A program made the position numbers and the translations under genes. From Terriglobia bacterium (GTDB lineage Bacteria; Acidobacteriota; Terriglobia; Bryobacterales; Bryobacteraceae), in NCBI GenBank assembly GCA_020073365.1, contig JAIQFL010000023.1, forward strand, positions 1 to 52,392: a DNA stretch of 52,392 bases. Direction: 5' to 3'. The notes below the pieces were generated by a model. It was not told the origin of the DNA and ran no database searches. It worked only from the letters and a program-made list of their open reading frames with translations. Numbering within the stretch: the first letter of the stretch is position 1; every line of letters begins with the position of its first letter. Positions 1 through 9,079 of this stretch are shown here, one piece after another.

Positions 1-157
1 GGTAGAGCACCGCATTCACGATCTCTCGACGCGCATACTGGGGAGGTCTCCCGCCCGGCTTGGGCACGGGGATCAATGGCTCCAGCCGACTCCATTGCTC
101 ATCGGTCACATCGGTGGGATAAGAAGCTCGTTTTACCACTCCTTTTTCATACCGCAT
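1..157 (-). mobile_element. IS5-like transposase, N-terminal fragment cut by window edge
   Basis: Read on the minus strand from an ATG at 157, the sequence encodes an N-terminus with YPTDVTDEQWSRLEPLIP, then PKPGGRPPQYARREIVNAV. This is the classic N-terminal signature of IS5/IS4-group DDE transposases (DUF4096-type domain). The catalytic DDE part would lie beyond position 1. The flank at about 158-210 contains a T-rich stretch (gggcttttttgacacgttc) that may hold the element's terminal inverted repeat, but the other end is not in the window, so the boundary cannot be fixed. Whether the copy is intact is unknown. Confidence 0.8.
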
Positions 158-225
158 CCCGAAACAAAAGTCCAGAATCTTGTTTTAGGGCTTTTTTGAC
201 ACGTTCTAAGAAGTAGCGCGGGGCT

Positions 226-257
226 GACAGACGACAAAAGGCGCTCCGTCTGTCCCA
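226..257 (+). repeat. GACAGACG palindromic repeat, copy 1
   Basis: Perfect 8-bp arms GACAGACG (226-233) and CGTCTGTC (247-254) enclose a short loop containing acaaaaggcg, followed by CCAC. It sits immediately 3' of the malate dehydrogenase stop codon, next to the IS fragment. Near-identical copies occur at 21378, 31213 and 44845 and variants at 35409 and 35451. It could fold as a transcript-end hairpin. Confidence 0.75.
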
Positions 258-1187
258 CTATTTCTTCTTCAGGATGTCCACCGATTCCTGGACGGAGTTG
301 GCGCTCTTCTTCAACATGGCCTGCTCTTCGCCGGTGAGCTTGATCTCATAGATCTGCTCGATGCCGCGCGCTCCCAGTTTTACGGGCACGCCGACGAACA
401 GGCCGTGGATGCCGTATTCGCCTTCCAGGTAGGCGGCGCACGGCAGGACCTTCTTCTTGTCCTTGAGAATCGATTCCGCCATTTCCACGGCAGCCGCGGA
501 GGGCGCATAGTACGCGCTCCCGGTCTTCAGATACTTGACAATCTCCGCGCCGCCGTTGCGAGTGCGGTCGACAATGCGGTCGATAGTTGGCTGATCCATC
601 AGTTCCGTGAGCGGAATTCCCGACACACCGCTCAACCGGACCAGCGGCACCATGGTGTCGCCGTGTCCGCCCATCACTACCGCGGTGACATTCTCCACTG
701 AGACCTTCAATTCCTGGGCGATGAACGTCCGGAAGCGCGCGCTATCCAGGACGCCGGCCATGCCGACTACCCGGTTCTTGCTGAACTTCGACACCCAGTA
801 GGCCGCCTGCGCCATAGCGTCCAGGGGGTTGGTGACGACGATGAGGATGCAGTTGGGCGAGTACCTGGCCAACTGCTCGGTGGCCGTGCGGACTACGTCA
901 TAGTTGGCCAGCAGCAGGTCGTCGCGGCTCATGCCCGGCTTGCGTGGGAAGCCCGCGGTGAGGATGGCGATATCGGAATTCGCGGTGGGCTCGTAATCGT
1001 TAGCCCCCGTGAGCATCACATCGTAGCCCTGAACCGGACCGGACTGGAGCAGATCGAGCCCCTTGCCCTGTGGAACACCCTCTATTACATCGACGAGGAC
1101 GACATCGGCGAGTTCCTTATCGGCAATTCGCAACGCGCAATTTGCGCCGACGTTTCCGGCGCCCACCACCGTGACTTTCTTTCGCAA
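258..1187 (-). CDS. mdh: Malate dehydrogenase
   Basis: NAD-dependent oxidation of malate to oxaloacetate in the cytosolic TCA cycle. The 309-aa product has the Rossmann motif GAGNVG (residues 9-14), the active-site loop [12 protein letters not shown] with substrate-binding Arg82 and Arg88, NPLDAM (120-125), the DSARFR segment with Asp148 and Arg151, and the catalytic His175 in GGHGDTMVP. The Arg-containing loop favours malate over lactate specificity (LDH-like malate dehydrogenase subfamily). I chose the TTG at 1187 because AAAAGGAG lies six bases upstream and translation then starts directly before the Rossmann strand. A longer reading frame to 1313 adds about 42 residues unlike the family. 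A consensus -10 (TATAAT) lies just upstream. The gene stands alone. Confidence 0.95.
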   Translation of the reverse strand: MRKKVTVVGAGNVGANCALRIADKELADVVLVDVIEGVPQGKGLDLLQSGPVQGYDVMLTGANDYEPTANSDIAILTAGFPRKPGMSRDDLLLANYDVVRTATEQLARYSPNCILIVVTNPLDAMAQAAYWVSKFSKNRVVGMAGVLDSARFRTFIAQELKVSVENVTAVVMGGHGDTMVPLVRLSGVSGIPLTELMDQPTIDRIVDRTRNGGAEIVKYLKTGSAYYAPSAAAVEMAESILKDKKKVLPCAAYLEGEYGIHGLFVGVPVKLGARGIEQIYEIKLTGEEQAMLKKSANSVQESVDILKKK

Positions 1188-1224
1188 AGCAAGCTCCTTT
1201 TGAAACGGGAAATTGGGAAACTCG

Positions 1225-1230
1225 ATTATA
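1225..1230 (-). promoter_or_regulatory. Putative -10 element of mdh
   Basis: The minus strand reads TATAAT 37 bases upstream of the TTG start of mdh. No convincing -35 hexamer is visible at 16-18 bp distance, so this rests on the -10 box alone. Confidence 0.4.
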
Positions 1231-1327
1231 GCAGCGGGTCCAGGCTGTGGGCCGAATGAGCAGGCGAGCCGACAATGAGCCGTTCGTCCGCTTGACACCT
1301 GCTTTCCTGCCACCTACGCTGAGAGAA

Positions 1328-1609
1328 ATGGAAGTGCATTTCATTCCCGACCCCGACCAGGAGGCCTTTATCCGTCAAGGCATTGCCAGCGGCCGCTATC
1401 GCACCGCCGAGGATGCCGTGCGCGATGCGATGGCGCGCTGGGAAGAGGGCGAACGGACCCGACTGGAACTGCTGGCCACGCTGGATGAATCGGAGGCTGA
1501 TCTGGAGGCCGGACGGTTCACAGATTATTCGAATGAAACACTGCCCATCCTCGCCGACGAACTGAAGCGAGAGGCGCGGACGATGCGCCATCCTGAGCAG
1601 CACGGATGA
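1328..1609 (+). CDS. ParD/CopG-like antitoxin
   Basis: Predicted 93-aa antitoxin of a type II toxin-antitoxin pair. The N-terminal part (EVHFIPDPDQEAFIRQGIA, then GRYRTAEDAVRDAMARW) is the ribbon-helix-helix arrangement of ParD-type antitoxins, which bind their own promoter. The acidic C-terminal half (EADLEAGRFTDYSNETLP) is the usual toxin-wrapping region. The ATG at 1328 follows the weak Shine-Dalgarno-like gagaga. Upstream in-frame starts would add about 27 residues of no family resemblance. The stop overlaps the start of the toxin gene (ATGA), which supports translational coupling. It is divergent from mdh. Confidence 0.82.
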   Translation: MEVHFIPDPDQEAFIRQGIASGRYRTAEDAVRDAMARWEEGERTRLELLATLDESEADLEAGRFTDYSNETLPILADELKREARTMRHPEQHG

Positions 1610-1896
1610 CCTACCGCCTGACCAGACGGGCACGCCGGGATGTGCTCGATATCTGGTGGCGTATTGCCGAAGACAATGAGCCAGCGGCGGACCGTTTTAT
1701 TGACCTTCTGACACGCCACTTCCGGTTGCTGGGAGATAATCCGCATGTTGGCCGGCGGCGTGAAGAATTGCGGCCCGGCTATCGCAGTTTCCCCGTTGGG
1801 GAGTATCTGATCCTCTACCGCATCAGGGAGCCTGGCGTACAAATTCTGCACGTGGTGCACGGCCGACGCGATATGGAAGGTCTGTTCGGTCGCTAG
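1606..1896 (+). CDS. ParE/RelE-family toxin
   Basis: A 96-aa protein starting MTYRLTRRARRDVLDIWWR and ending in the beta-hairpin pattern SFPVGEYLILYRIREPGVQILHVVHGRRD, both characteristic of the RelE/ParE superfamily. Family members inhibit DNA gyrase (ParE) or cleave ribosome-bound mRNA (RelE). The sequence is closer to ParE in its DIWWRIAEDN helix and GRRREEL/RPGYR loop. The ATG overlaps the antitoxin stop (ATGA), and antitoxin-first order is typical of ParDE. Which of the two activities it has cannot be decided from sequence alone. Confidence 0.85.
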   Translation: MTYRLTRRARRDVLDIWWRIAEDNEPAADRFIDLLTRHFRLLGDNPHVGRRREELRPGYRSFPVGEYLILYRIREPGVQILHVVHGRRDMEGLFGR

Positions 1897-1955
1897 TTTA
1901 GGGACAGGGCCTTTGGCGTAGGCTCGTTGGGCACCATCTGCGGTTGCGTCAGGCG

Positions 1956-4649
1956 CTATTCGTTTCGCAAGGCGATCGCCGGGGCGATGCGGCTGGCGCG
2001 GGATGCCGGAAGCAGACACGCCACCAGCGCCACCGCCGCCAGCACCAGTGCAGCCGCCGCGAAAGTCAGGGCATCGGTGGACGTGACGCCGTACAACAGG
2101 CTGCCGATGAGACGCGTCAACGCCAGCGAAGCCGCCACTCCGCATGCGAGGCCGATCGCGATCAGCCCCATCCCCCGGGCGACCACCAGGCGGAGCACGT
2201 CTGCTCGCGCCGCGCCGAGCGCCACCCGGACTCCAATCTCCTGCGTGCGGCGGGAGACGGCATACGACATCACTCCATAAACCCCGATCATGGCCAGCAA
2301 CAGCCCGGCGCCTGCAAAGATCGCCATCAGCCATCCGGTGAACCGCGAGCGAGCGGTTTCTCGGGCCATGAACTCCTGCATGGTGGAAACGCCAAACACC
2401 ACCGTGGTGGGGTCCGCCTCGTGCAGCACCCGGCGGACGGATGGCGCGAGAGAGGCCGGGTCGAGCGGCGTGCGCACCAACAGGGCAAAGATCCGCTGCC
2501 GTTCCGAGAACGGCAGAAAAAGGTTGGGGTCCGCGGTGGGATTTTCGGGCAATGCGCGATACTTCATCTCATTCACCACACCGACGATGGTCATCCACGG
2601 CGCTGCCGACGCGGGCCCGCCCCCTTTGATGCGTTTGCCGATGGGGTCCTGACCCGGCCAGAACCGCTTCGCCACACCTTCGCTGACGACTACTACGTTG
2701 GAGTTGCCCTGTGTTTCGGCTTCCGTAAAGGTGCGGCCGGCGATGAAGCGGATGCGTAGCGTCTTGAAGAAGTCGGGGCTGGTGCGGTGGACATAGGCCC
2801 GCGGCGTGTTAGTGGCGTTGACCGGCGGTTGGCCCTCGGCCGTGTAGAAGATGGCGCTGGAGCCGGCGAGCGGTACGTCGGAGCCGGCGCTGGCGCTCTC
2901 CACAGACGGGATCTCGCAAACACGGCGCAGGATTTCGCGGGCGGTGACCACCGTCCGGGCGTCCGGCGGCGCGGTCTCGGGAGCGCCGCCAGGTGCCGGT
3001 GGCGGAGCCAGGCGCGGCAAGCTGATCCGTAGAGTGAGGAGGTGGCCGGGGTCATAACCGGGATGGATCCGGGCGAGTTGCTGCATGCTGCGGATGAGAG
3101 GGCCCGCGCCCACCAGCAGGAGCATTGCCAGGGCGACTTCGGCCGCCACCAGCAGGTTGCGGAAGCGGCTGCCGCCGCGGCTATCGGCGGCATGGCTGGA
3201 AGCCTGTTTGAACGCATCGTACAGATTCCCGGCGCGCACGTGCACCGCGGGAGCGATCCCCAGCGCCAAACCGGCAAAACAGGTGATCAAGACCGTGAAC
3301 AGCGTAACCCGGGGGTCGAGCCCGGGGTGAATGAAGCTGGGGAAGTTGACCGGGCTGGCAGCCATCAGCGTCCGGACGCCCCAGCGGGCCAGCAGGATTC
3401 CGGCCCCGGCGCCCACCAGGGCCAGCACGAAGCTCTCGGTGGTGAGTTGCCGCAACACCCGGCCGCGGCCGGCACCCAGCGCGATGCGCAGCGCGATCTC
3501 GCGCTGCCGCGCTTCGGACCGCGCCAGCAACAGGTTGGCGACGTTGGTGCACGCAATCAGCAGCACGAAGCCCACTGCGATCAGCAGCACCATAAGAGGC
3601 TTGCGGAGGTCGCCGAAGAGTTCCCGGTCGAGCGGGCTCAGCTCCACGCCGCGGCCCTCATTAGTTTCCGGGTGCGCCTGTTCGAGGCGCTTCGAGATTC
3701 CATCCATTTCGGACTGTGCCCGCGCGAGCGAGACGCCGGGCAAGAGCCGGCCCAGGACGGCGGGCCCCCGCGAGCCGCGGTTCGCAAAATCCTGCGCCGT
3801 GCCGCTCATGTGCAATGGCACCCAAAGGTCGGCGCTATCGGTGATTCCGTTAAACCATGGCGGCATGATGCCCAGGACCGTGAAATTCCGGCCGTTGAGC
3901 TGGATGCTGCGGCCCACCAGGGTCGGGTCACCGCCGAACCGCCGTTTCCACAAGCCATCTCCCAGCACGACGAAGGCATCACGCTGTGGTACCTGGTCCT
4001 CCTCGGGCCGGAAAATGCGCCCCACCGAAGCGTGAACGCCGAGCATCCCGAAGTACGGATGCGCCACGTACTCGCCGGTCACGCGCTCGGGTTCGTCCAC
4101 GCCAGTCAGGGTGAACGTGGAATCATCGAACAACGCCATGGCTTCGAAGGAGCGGTTCTGGTCGCGCCAATCGGCGTAATCCGGAAGAGACGTACCGCGT
4201 CGCTCCACTTTGGCGCGCTTCACGTTGCCCCATAGCTCCACCAGCCGCGACGGCTCGGGGTACGGGAGGGGGCGCAGGATGACCGCATTCACCACGCTGA
4301 AGATGGCGGTGTTGGCGCCGATGCCAAGAGCCAGCGTCAGCGCGGCAACTAAAGTGAACCCGGGGCTCTTTCGCAGCGTGCGCACGGCGTAACGCAGGTC
4401 CTGCCCCAGGGTTTCGATCCAGTAGAAAGTCCACATATCGCGACACACCTCCTTCCAAAGCGTGGGATTGCCGAAGGTGCGGCGGGCGTCCTGGGCGGCC
4501 TCGGCGGGGGCCATGCCCGATTGGCGGTGGCGGTCGGCGCGCGTGGCGAGGTGGAATTCGAGCTCCGCCTCGAGATCGCGCGCCAACCGGCGCCGGTGAA
4601 GCAGGGCGCGGCAGCGAAGCCGGACGACGCTCAACCACTCCCAACTCAT
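1956..4649 (-). CDS. ADOP-type ABC permease (duplicated FtsX/MacB)
   Basis: An 897-aa inner-membrane permease of the acidobacterial duplicated orphan permease family. The N-terminal cytoplasmic domain ([20 protein letters not shown], about residues 18-70) is the ADOP leader. It is followed by two MacB periplasmic-core/FtsX units. Transmembrane segments are visible near residues 95-120, 355-380, 405-425, 450-475 and 500-525, and again as three or four segments in the last 130 residues. The FtsX end motif [14 protein letters not shown] and the closing [15 protein letters not shown] are present. No ATPase subunit is adjacent, as usual for orphan ADOPs. The start lies 4 nt after the stop of the PadR gene, so the two are surely cotranscribed. 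The substrate is unknown; MacB relatives move lipoproteins, peptides or antibiotics. Confidence 0.93.
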   Translation of the reverse strand: MSWEWLSVVRLRCRALLHRRRLARDLEAELEFHLATRADRHRQSGMAPAEAAQDARRTFGNPTLWKEVCRDMWTFYWIETLGQDLRYAVRTLRKSPGFTLVAALTLALGIGANTAIFSVVNAVILRPLPYPEPSRLVELWGNVKRAKVERRGTSLPDYADWRDQNRSFEAMALFDDSTFTLTGVDEPERVTGEYVAHPYFGMLGVHASVGRIFRPEEDQVPQRDAFVVLGDGLWKRRFGGDPTLVGRSIQLNGRNFTVLGIMPPWFNGITDSADLWVPLHMSGTAQDFANRGSRGPAVLGRLLPGVSLARAQSEMDGISKRLEQAHPETNEGRGVELSPLDRELFGDLRKPLMVLLIAVGFVLLIACTNVANLLLARSEARQREIALRIALGAGRGRVLRQLTTESFVLALVGAGAGILLARWGVRTLMAASPVNFPSFIHPGLDPRVTLFTVLITCFAGLALGIAPAVHVRAGNLYDAFKQASSHAADSRGGSRFRNLLVAAEVALAMLLLVGAGPLIRSMQQLARIHPGYDPGHLLTLRISLPRLAPPPAPGGAPETAPPDARTVVTAREILRRVCEIPSVESASAGSDVPLAGSSAIFYTAEGQPPVNATNTPRAYVHRTSPDFFKTLRIRFIAGRTFTEAETQGNSNVVVVSEGVAKRFWPGQDPIGKRIKGGGPASAAPWMTIVGVVNEMKYRALPENPTADPNLFLPFSERQRIFALLVRTPLDPASLAPSVRRVLHEADPTTVVFGVSTMQEFMARETARSRFTGWLMAIFAGAGLLLAMIGVYGVMSYAVSRRTQEIGVRVALGAARADVLRLVVARGMGLIAIGLACGVAASLALTRLIGSLLYGVTSTDALTFAAAALVLAAVALVACLLPASRASRIAPAIALRNE

Positions 4650-4653
4650 GGCC

Positions 4654-4995
4654 TCAGGACGTTTGCATCACGCGCGAGACTGCGACGGAGAGGCGCGTCC
4701 AGTTGGATGCCTCTTCGGCCAGGTACTTGCGTCCCACCGCGGTGAGGGCATAATACTTGGCGCGGCGATTGTTTTCCGAAGCGCCCCACTGCGCGCTGAG
4801 CAGACCCCGCAGCTCGAGCCGGTGCAGCGCGGGGTAAAGCGCGCCTTCCTCCACGCGGAGGATGTCGTCGGAAGACTGCTGAATGAACTCGACAATGGCA
4901 TAGCCGTGCATGGCGCCGCGCGTGAGCGCCTTGAGGACCAGCATGTCGAGAGTGCCTTGTACCAGGTCGCCGCGCAGGCCGTGCTTCTCTCCCAT
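4654..4995 (-). CDS. PadR-family transcriptional regulator
   Basis: A 113-aa winged-helix repressor. [14 protein letters not shown], then [12 protein letters not shown] and [19 protein letters not shown] are the PadR helix-turn-helix and wing signature, and the C-terminal helix ends in [11 protein letters not shown]. It probably represses its own operon and the ADOP gene that follows. The ATG at 4995 has AAAGGA four bases upstream. A longer frame to 5433 runs antisense through the neighbouring hydrolase gene and is not credible. The intergenic space to the divergent DDAH-like gene is only 46 bp, so the control region must be compact and shared. Confidence 0.93.
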   Translation of the reverse strand: MGEKHGLRGDLVQGTLDMLVLKALTRGAMHGYAIVEFIQQSSDDILRVEEGALYPALHRLELRGLLSAQWGASENNRRAKYYALTAVGRKYLAEEASNWTRLSVAVSRVMQTS

Positions 4996-5041
4996 AAATC
5001 CTTTAGGGGAAGTGTACGCCAGGAATGAATAGAATGCAAGG

Positions 5042-5818
5042 GTGATTACGGCCATCACGCGTGCGGTCAGTCCGGCGATGAACCAGTGCGAATTGGCGTA
5101 CCTGCCGCGGCAGGCGATCGACGCCGGCAAAGCGGCCGGACAGCACCGTCGATACGAAAGCTGCCTGCGTGAGCTGGGGGCTCGTGTGATTTCGCTGGCT
5201 CCCGAACCGGAACTGCCGGATGCGGTGTTCGTGGAGGATCCGGCGGTGGTGATGGACGAGGTGGCTGTTCTGACGAGGATGGGCGCCGAGTCGAGACGGC
5301 AGGAAGCGGACAGCCTGGCGCGGGCTCTGGCGCCGTTCCGTCCGCTTCGTTGGCTGCGGGCGCCGGCGACTCTGGAAGGCGGCGACGTGATGCGCGCCGG
5401 CCGGACGGTTTTCGTAGGAGCGTCGAGCCGCACGAACGCGGAGGGGATCCGACAACTGGCGGAGGCGCTATCGCCTTTTGCCTATGACGTGCAGGCGGTG
5501 GAGGTTCGCGGATGCATGCACCTGAAGACGGGGTGTACGTATCTGGGGGAGGGAACTCTGCTGGCGAATCGGGAGTGGATCGACACGGCGGGCTTGGAGA
5601 CGTTTCGAATCCTGGATGTGGCGCCCGAGGAGCCGTGGGCAGCAAACGTGCTGACCATCGGAGATACGTTGGTGATGCCGGACGCATTTCCGGGCACTGC
5701 GGGCCTGCTGGAGCGGGAAGGTTGGAAGGTTCGGACGCTGGACGTGTCGGAGTTGATGAAGGCGGAGGCAGGGATGACGTGTATGAGCATTCTGTTCGAG
5801 GGCGGCGTTTCCGTCTGA
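5042..5818 (+). CDS. Dimethylarginine dimethylaminohydrolase-like amidinohydrolase
   Basis: A 258-aa member of the pentein (amidinotransferase/DDAH/arginine deiminase) superfamily. Family enzymes hydrolyse methylated arginines or arginine through a covalent Cys intermediate. The catalytic triad is visible: Glu112 in LEGGDV, His160 in CMHLKTG and Cys247 in AGMTCMSIL. The length and the C-terminal TCMSILF pattern fit DDAH (citrulline plus dimethylamine) better than the longer arginine deiminases. The start is a GTG, and no ATG precedes the conserved region. The stop codon lies inside a perfect 10-bp hairpin. Divergent from padR. Substrate choice is inferred. Confidence 0.88.
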   Translation: MITAITRAVSPAMNQCELAYLPRQAIDAGKAAGQHRRYESCLRELGARVISLAPEPELPDAVFVEDPAVVMDEVAVLTRMGAESRRQEADSLARALAPFRPLRWLRAPATLEGGDVMRAGRTVFVGASSRTNAEGIRQLAEALSPFAYDVQAVEVRGCMHLKTGCTYLGEGTLLANREWIDTAGLETFRILDVAPEEPWAANVLTIGDTLVMPDAFPGTAGLLEREGWKVRTLDVSELMKAEAGMTCMSILFEGGVSV

Positions 5819-5830
5819 CCCAGACGGAAA
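5808..5830. terminator. Hairpin overlapping the DDAH stop codon
   Basis: Perfect 10-bp arms TTTCCGTCTG (5808-5817) and CAGACGGAAA (5821-5830) with a 3-base loop. The TGA stop at 5816-5818 is inside the stem-loop. It could act as a transcript-end or stability hairpin. Confidence 0.6.
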
Positions 5831-5865
5831 TTTGGCTGTAACAGGCTGAAACTGCACGGGGGCAC

Positions 5866-5886
5866 CCGTCTGAGTCAGACGGTTTT
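5866..5886 (+). terminator. Second CCGTCTGA hairpin followed by T-run
   Basis: Perfect 8-bp arms CCGTCTGA (5866-5873) and TCAGACGG (5875-5882) flank one base, followed by TTTT. It reuses the CCGTCTG/CAGACGG core of the preceding hairpin. It is a plausible weak rho-independent terminator for the DDAH-like gene. Confidence 0.5.
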
Positions 5887-5988
5887 GGACCCGGTTGTGA
5901 CCACCCGGTGCCGCTTCAGGCGGGTTGTGGAGCTTTGGCAGGCGTATACTCAGGATGTGATAGCTAACGCCCGCAAGGAGTAGTGGAA

Positions 5989-7296
5989 ATGGATCGAAGA
6001 CACTTCCTGATGGGGTCTCTGGCGGCGGCCGGGGCGACGGTTCGTTCGCGCGCCCTGGCGAGTCCCAACGACACGGTGCGAGTGGCCTGCGTGGGTGTCC
6101 ACGGGCAGGGCCGTGAGCACATCCGCCGTTATAGTGCGATGGAGAACGTGGAGATCGCGGCGATCTGCGATGTCGATGAATCGGTGCTGAACGAGCGCTT
6201 GGGCGCGTTGGAGAAGGCCGGCAAGAAGCGTCCCGCGGCGTACACCGATCTTCGCAAGCTGCTCGAAGACAAGACCATCGATGCCGTCTCGATTGCGACT
6301 CCCAACCACAACCATACGCTGCAGACCGTCTGGGCGTGCCAGGCCGGCAAGGACGTTTACGTGGAGAAGCCCTGCTCGCACGACATGTTCGAGGCGAAAC
6401 AAATCGTGGCGGCGGCCCGGAAATACAACCGGCTCGTGCAGCACGGAACCAACAGCCGATCGAGCATTGCGCGCGAAGCCATCGGGCACATTCGCGAGGG
6501 TCTGATCGGCGACGTCTATATGGCGCGCAGCCTGACCTTCAAGTGGCGCGACACCATCGGCCGCAAGCCGGTGGAACCCGTGCCCGCGGGCGTGCACTAC
6601 GACCTGTGGCTCGGTCCCGCGCCAGCCCACGCGTTCACGCAGAACCGTTTTCACTACAACTGGCACTGGTTCTGGGATTACGGCAACGGCGACCTTGGCA
6701 ACCAGGGGATCCACCAGGTGGATGTGGCGCGCTGGGCGCTGGGGGTGAAGTACCCGACCAAAGTCAGCGCCATCGGCGGGCACTTCATGTTTGACGACGA
6801 CCAGGAAACGCCCAACACCCTTTCGGCCACGTTCGAGTTCGACGACAACGGCCGGAAGAAGATGCTGGTCGCCGAGGTGCGGCACTGGATGAGCAATCAC
6901 GAGGCGGGCCTGGGCGAGGGAGGCAAAGCGCCAAACACGGTGGGTGCGGTGATCTACGGTTCCAAGGGCTATCTGGCGATCTGGGATGAAGACCATGGCC
7001 GCTATCAGAGCTACCTCGGGCGCGAGCAGCAGCCCGGGCCTTCGGGGCAGGACCTGGGGAACAACTGGGCCAATTTCATTGCAGCGCTGCGCACCCGCAA
7101 GCCCGAGGACCTGAACGCGCCCATCGAAGAAGGCGCGATCTCGACCACGCTGGTGCACTTGGCGAATCTCTCGTACCGGCTCGGCAGGACACTCGATTTC
7201 GATGCGGCGACCTACAGCGTGCGGGGGGATTCGGAAGCCAACAAGATGTTCCGGCGCGAGTATCGCAAGCCGTATGTGGTGCCGGAAAAGGTGTAG
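5989..7296 (+). CDS. Tat-exported Gfo/Idh/MocA-family oxidoreductase
   Basis: A 435-aa NAD(P)-dependent sugar/cyclitol-type dehydrogenase. The N-terminus MDRRHFLMGSLAAAG is a twin-arginine signal, so the protein is exported folded with its cofactor. The Rossmann region begins at VRVACVGVHGQGREHIRR. The family's lysine-containing motif is EKPCSHDMFEAK and the downstream substrate domain contains GDLGNQGIHQVDVARWALG. AAGGAG sits eight bases before the ATG, and a GTG two codons earlier is too close to it. Such exported oxidoreductases are abundant in Solibacter-like and planctomycete genomes and are usually linked to sugar modification. The precise substrate is unknown. Confidence 0.92.
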   Translation: MDRRHFLMGSLAAAGATVRSRALASPNDTVRVACVGVHGQGREHIRRYSAMENVEIAAICDVDESVLNERLGALEKAGKKRPAAYTDLRKLLEDKTIDAVSIATPNHNHTLQTVWACQAGKDVYVEKPCSHDMFEAKQIVAAARKYNRLVQHGTNSRSSIAREAIGHIREGLIGDVYMARSLTFKWRDTIGRKPVEPVPAGVHYDLWLGPAPAHAFTQNRFHYNWHWFWDYGNGDLGNQGIHQVDVARWALGVKYPTKVSAIGGHFMFDDDQETPNTLSATFEFDDNGRKKMLVAEVRHWMSNHEAGLGEGGKAPNTVGAVIYGSKGYLAIWDEDHGRYQSYLGREQQPGPSGQDLGNNWANFIAALRTRKPEDLNAPIEEGAISTTLVHLANLSYRLGRTLDFDAATYSVRGDSEANKMFRREYRKPYVVPEKV

Positions 7297-7364
7297 CCGG
7301 AGCCGGATTCAACTCTCTTCTTTCGATGACGGCCGTGACCGGGGCGGATCCACGGCCCGAGTGG

Positions 7365-8159
7365 CTACTCAATGATGCGGAACGAATAGATCTTACCGAT
7401 GCGTCCGGAGCTGGAGGTGGCATCCGAGGAAGCCGGGGGCAAGAGACCGAAATCGCCGGAGCCAATGTTGGGAAGAACGATCTGATGGGTGCGCGGGGCC
7501 ATCTTCTTGCTTTCGAAAGGCACCAGGTCGCGCGTGGCGCCCCCGGATACGTGCATAACGCCGCCAGTCACGGTGCGGAACTCGCGCGCGTCCTTCGACT
7601 CGCGTAGCCGGAGTAGCTGATACTCTTCGATCGCAACACCTTCCGGTGTGTAGACCAGGAGCGTGACGGGGGTTTTCAGTTGCGTCCTGCTGTGGTCGCC
7701 GTTTACGCGGCCGTTGACATCGCCTTTTACGATACCCGCGGTGCCAATGGTTTTCAGGACGCCGCCAGTCTTAAAATTGACCACTTCGGGCGGCAGATCG
7801 GCCCAGGTGTCGGCCTTAAGATAGTACACGCCCACTTCGTTAACGAGCCCGGGGCCGGTACCAGACGAGGCCGGAGCGGCGGGAGCCGCCACAGGGGGCG
7901 GGGCGGCCTTGCCCGATGACTTCTTGGCCATCATCGCGGCGATGATCTTGTCGCTTACCCCCGCGCCCTTGAGCGCGATCAGATCATCCGGACCGGTTGC
8001 GAAGTTCCCCGGCTGCGAGTTGATGGTGCTGATGATGATATCCTCGCCCAAACCGGCCTTCAGCATTTTAGTGACGGCGTCGTTGGTGAGAGCAGCTTGT
8101 CCGAAAGCGATGACCGCGAGAAATAGCGGCAGGATCGAGGTGAAAAACGATGTGCGCAC
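7365..8159 (-). CDS. Secreted protein with repeated TNDAVTKML-type helical domain
   Basis: A 264-aa protein with an N-terminal signal peptide (TSFFTSILPLFLAVIAFG). A conserved helical segment LTNDAVTKMLKAGLGEDIII, then DLIALKGAGVSDKIIAAMM, is shared by many acidobacterial secreted proteins. A Pro/Ala linker (about residues 85-100) leads to a beta-rich C-terminal part (LVNEVGVYYLK through SFRIIE). The start is a GTG with AGGAG six bases upstream. The function is not known; the helical domain resembles short SHOCT/plectin-like modules but I cannot assign it. Confidence 0.8.
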   Translation of the reverse strand: MRTSFFTSILPLFLAVIAFGQAALTNDAVTKMLKAGLGEDIIISTINSQPGNFATGPDDLIALKGAGVSDKIIAAMMAKKSSGKAAPPPVAAPAAPASSGTGPGLVNEVGVYYLKADTWADLPPEVVNFKTGGVLKTIGTAGIVKGDVNGRVNGDHSRTQLKTPVTLLVYTPEGVAIEEYQLLRLRESKDAREFRTVTGGVMHVSGGATRDLVPFESKKMAPRTHQIVLPNIGSGDFGLLPPASSDATSSSGRIGKIYSFRIIE

Positions 8160-8333
8160 TGGTTACTCCTGTTTCAACAAACAATAGACCTACGAAGTGT
8201 ACAATGCTGCACAATCCCGCGCAACACGCGGAAGAAACGCCAAGAAACGCGGGGCGAAATCGCGTGTCCACTGCCCGGCGGCCTGAAGAGCAAGAGGTGG
8301 AAGCGTGGGGCACGGCTTGGTTGCGGCGCTCGA

Positions 8334-8801
8334 TCAAGCCTGCCATTCAGCCGCGTCCGGATTGGCAATCAGTTCCGGAACCCGCAACCATACCAGCCGA
8401 TCGAGGGCCTGTTGGACCGGGGCGGAAAGTTCCATGCCGATTCCGAAATCGAGCCCTGCGACGGTGATCAGAACCGCCCGGGGATCTGCGCCGTAAAGAG
8501 CCTTGGCAAGGGCCAGGAGAGCGCTGGGGGTGGCGTGGTGGGTGAATCCGCCGGGGTCCTGGGAGGAGTCGATGGGGCGCTGTTGGATGGCGCCGGGGTC
8601 GCCGGTGGCTGCTGCGTCGATGAAGATCACACGCGCGGCCCGGCTGATGGGGTCGGCGAGCTCGGGGGTGAGCTGATGGACCGCGAGGATCTCGACGTCG
8701 GGGCCGGTGAGGGTGAGGCGGAGGCGCTCCGCGGCCTGGTAGCCCGCGGCGTCGTCGCCAAGGAGGGGGTTGCCGTAGCCGATGATCAGGAGGTGGGGCA
8801 T
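8334..8801 (-). CDS. Hydrogenase maturation protease-like protein (HycI/HupD family)
   Basis: A 155-aa M52-type endopeptidase. Family members clip the C-terminal peptide of the [NiFe]-hydrogenase large subunit after nickel insertion. The motif IIGYGNPLLGDDAAGY carries the first nickel-ligand acid, IFIDAAATGDPG the second, and FTHHATPSALL the conserved His. The ATG at 8801 has AGGAG four bases upstream; a longer frame to 8876 has no support. No hydrogenase structural or hyp gene is in the window, so its substrate lies elsewhere or the gene is a relic. The downstream neighbour on the same strand is the secreted protein above, 174 bp away. Confidence 0.85.
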   Translation of the reverse strand: MPHLLIIGYGNPLLGDDAAGYQAAERLRLTLTGPDVEILAVHQLTPELADPISRAARVIFIDAAATGDPGAIQQRPIDSSQDPGGFTHHATPSALLALAKALYGADPRAVLITVAGLDFGIGMELSAPVQQALDRLVWLRVPELIANPDAAEWQA

Positions 8802-9079
8802 GGGGCTCCTGGCTGCTATTTCGAACCCGGAATGCCCGCATGAATGCGGACATGGCAGGCTAGAAGCCCGCTCCACGGGGTGGAGAGGATGCGGGCCGGG
8901 CTAGACATTACCAAGTACACAGTGCACTCGCGGTTCCAGATGGTGGTGTCCGATATATCATCAACTTGCAGGCGGGAGGTCGCGAGGGATCGCGGAGAAT
9001 GGCGCAGTTCGGGTGAAAGGCCCCACGTTTTCAGCGAGTTAGGTTTCCTCAGGGAGTAAGGGGAATCTATCCGGTGGCG
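8802..9079. other. Non-coding stretch before the ADOP remnant
   Basis: No credible gene. It includes a GATATATC palindrome near 8953, a small inverted repeat (cccgctccacggggtggag) near 8870-8885, and sequence leading into the broken permease fragment. AT-rich palindromes of this kind can be PadR-type operators, which would fit a decayed padR-ADOP locus, but that is speculative. Confidence 0.35.

Noticed and set aside
1188..1313. N-terminal extension of malate dehydrogenase
   Set aside because: The extra 42 residues lack similarity, and a strong ribosome site precedes the TTG at 1187.
4996..5433. N-terminal extension of PadR
   Set aside because: Runs antisense through the DDAH-like gene, and the ATG at 4995 has its own ribosome site and the family start.
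5950..7158. A 402-codon frame antisense to the Gfo/Idh/MocA gene
   Set aside because: Composition is typical of a shadow frame; the sense frame has a Tat signal, ribosome site and cofactor motif.
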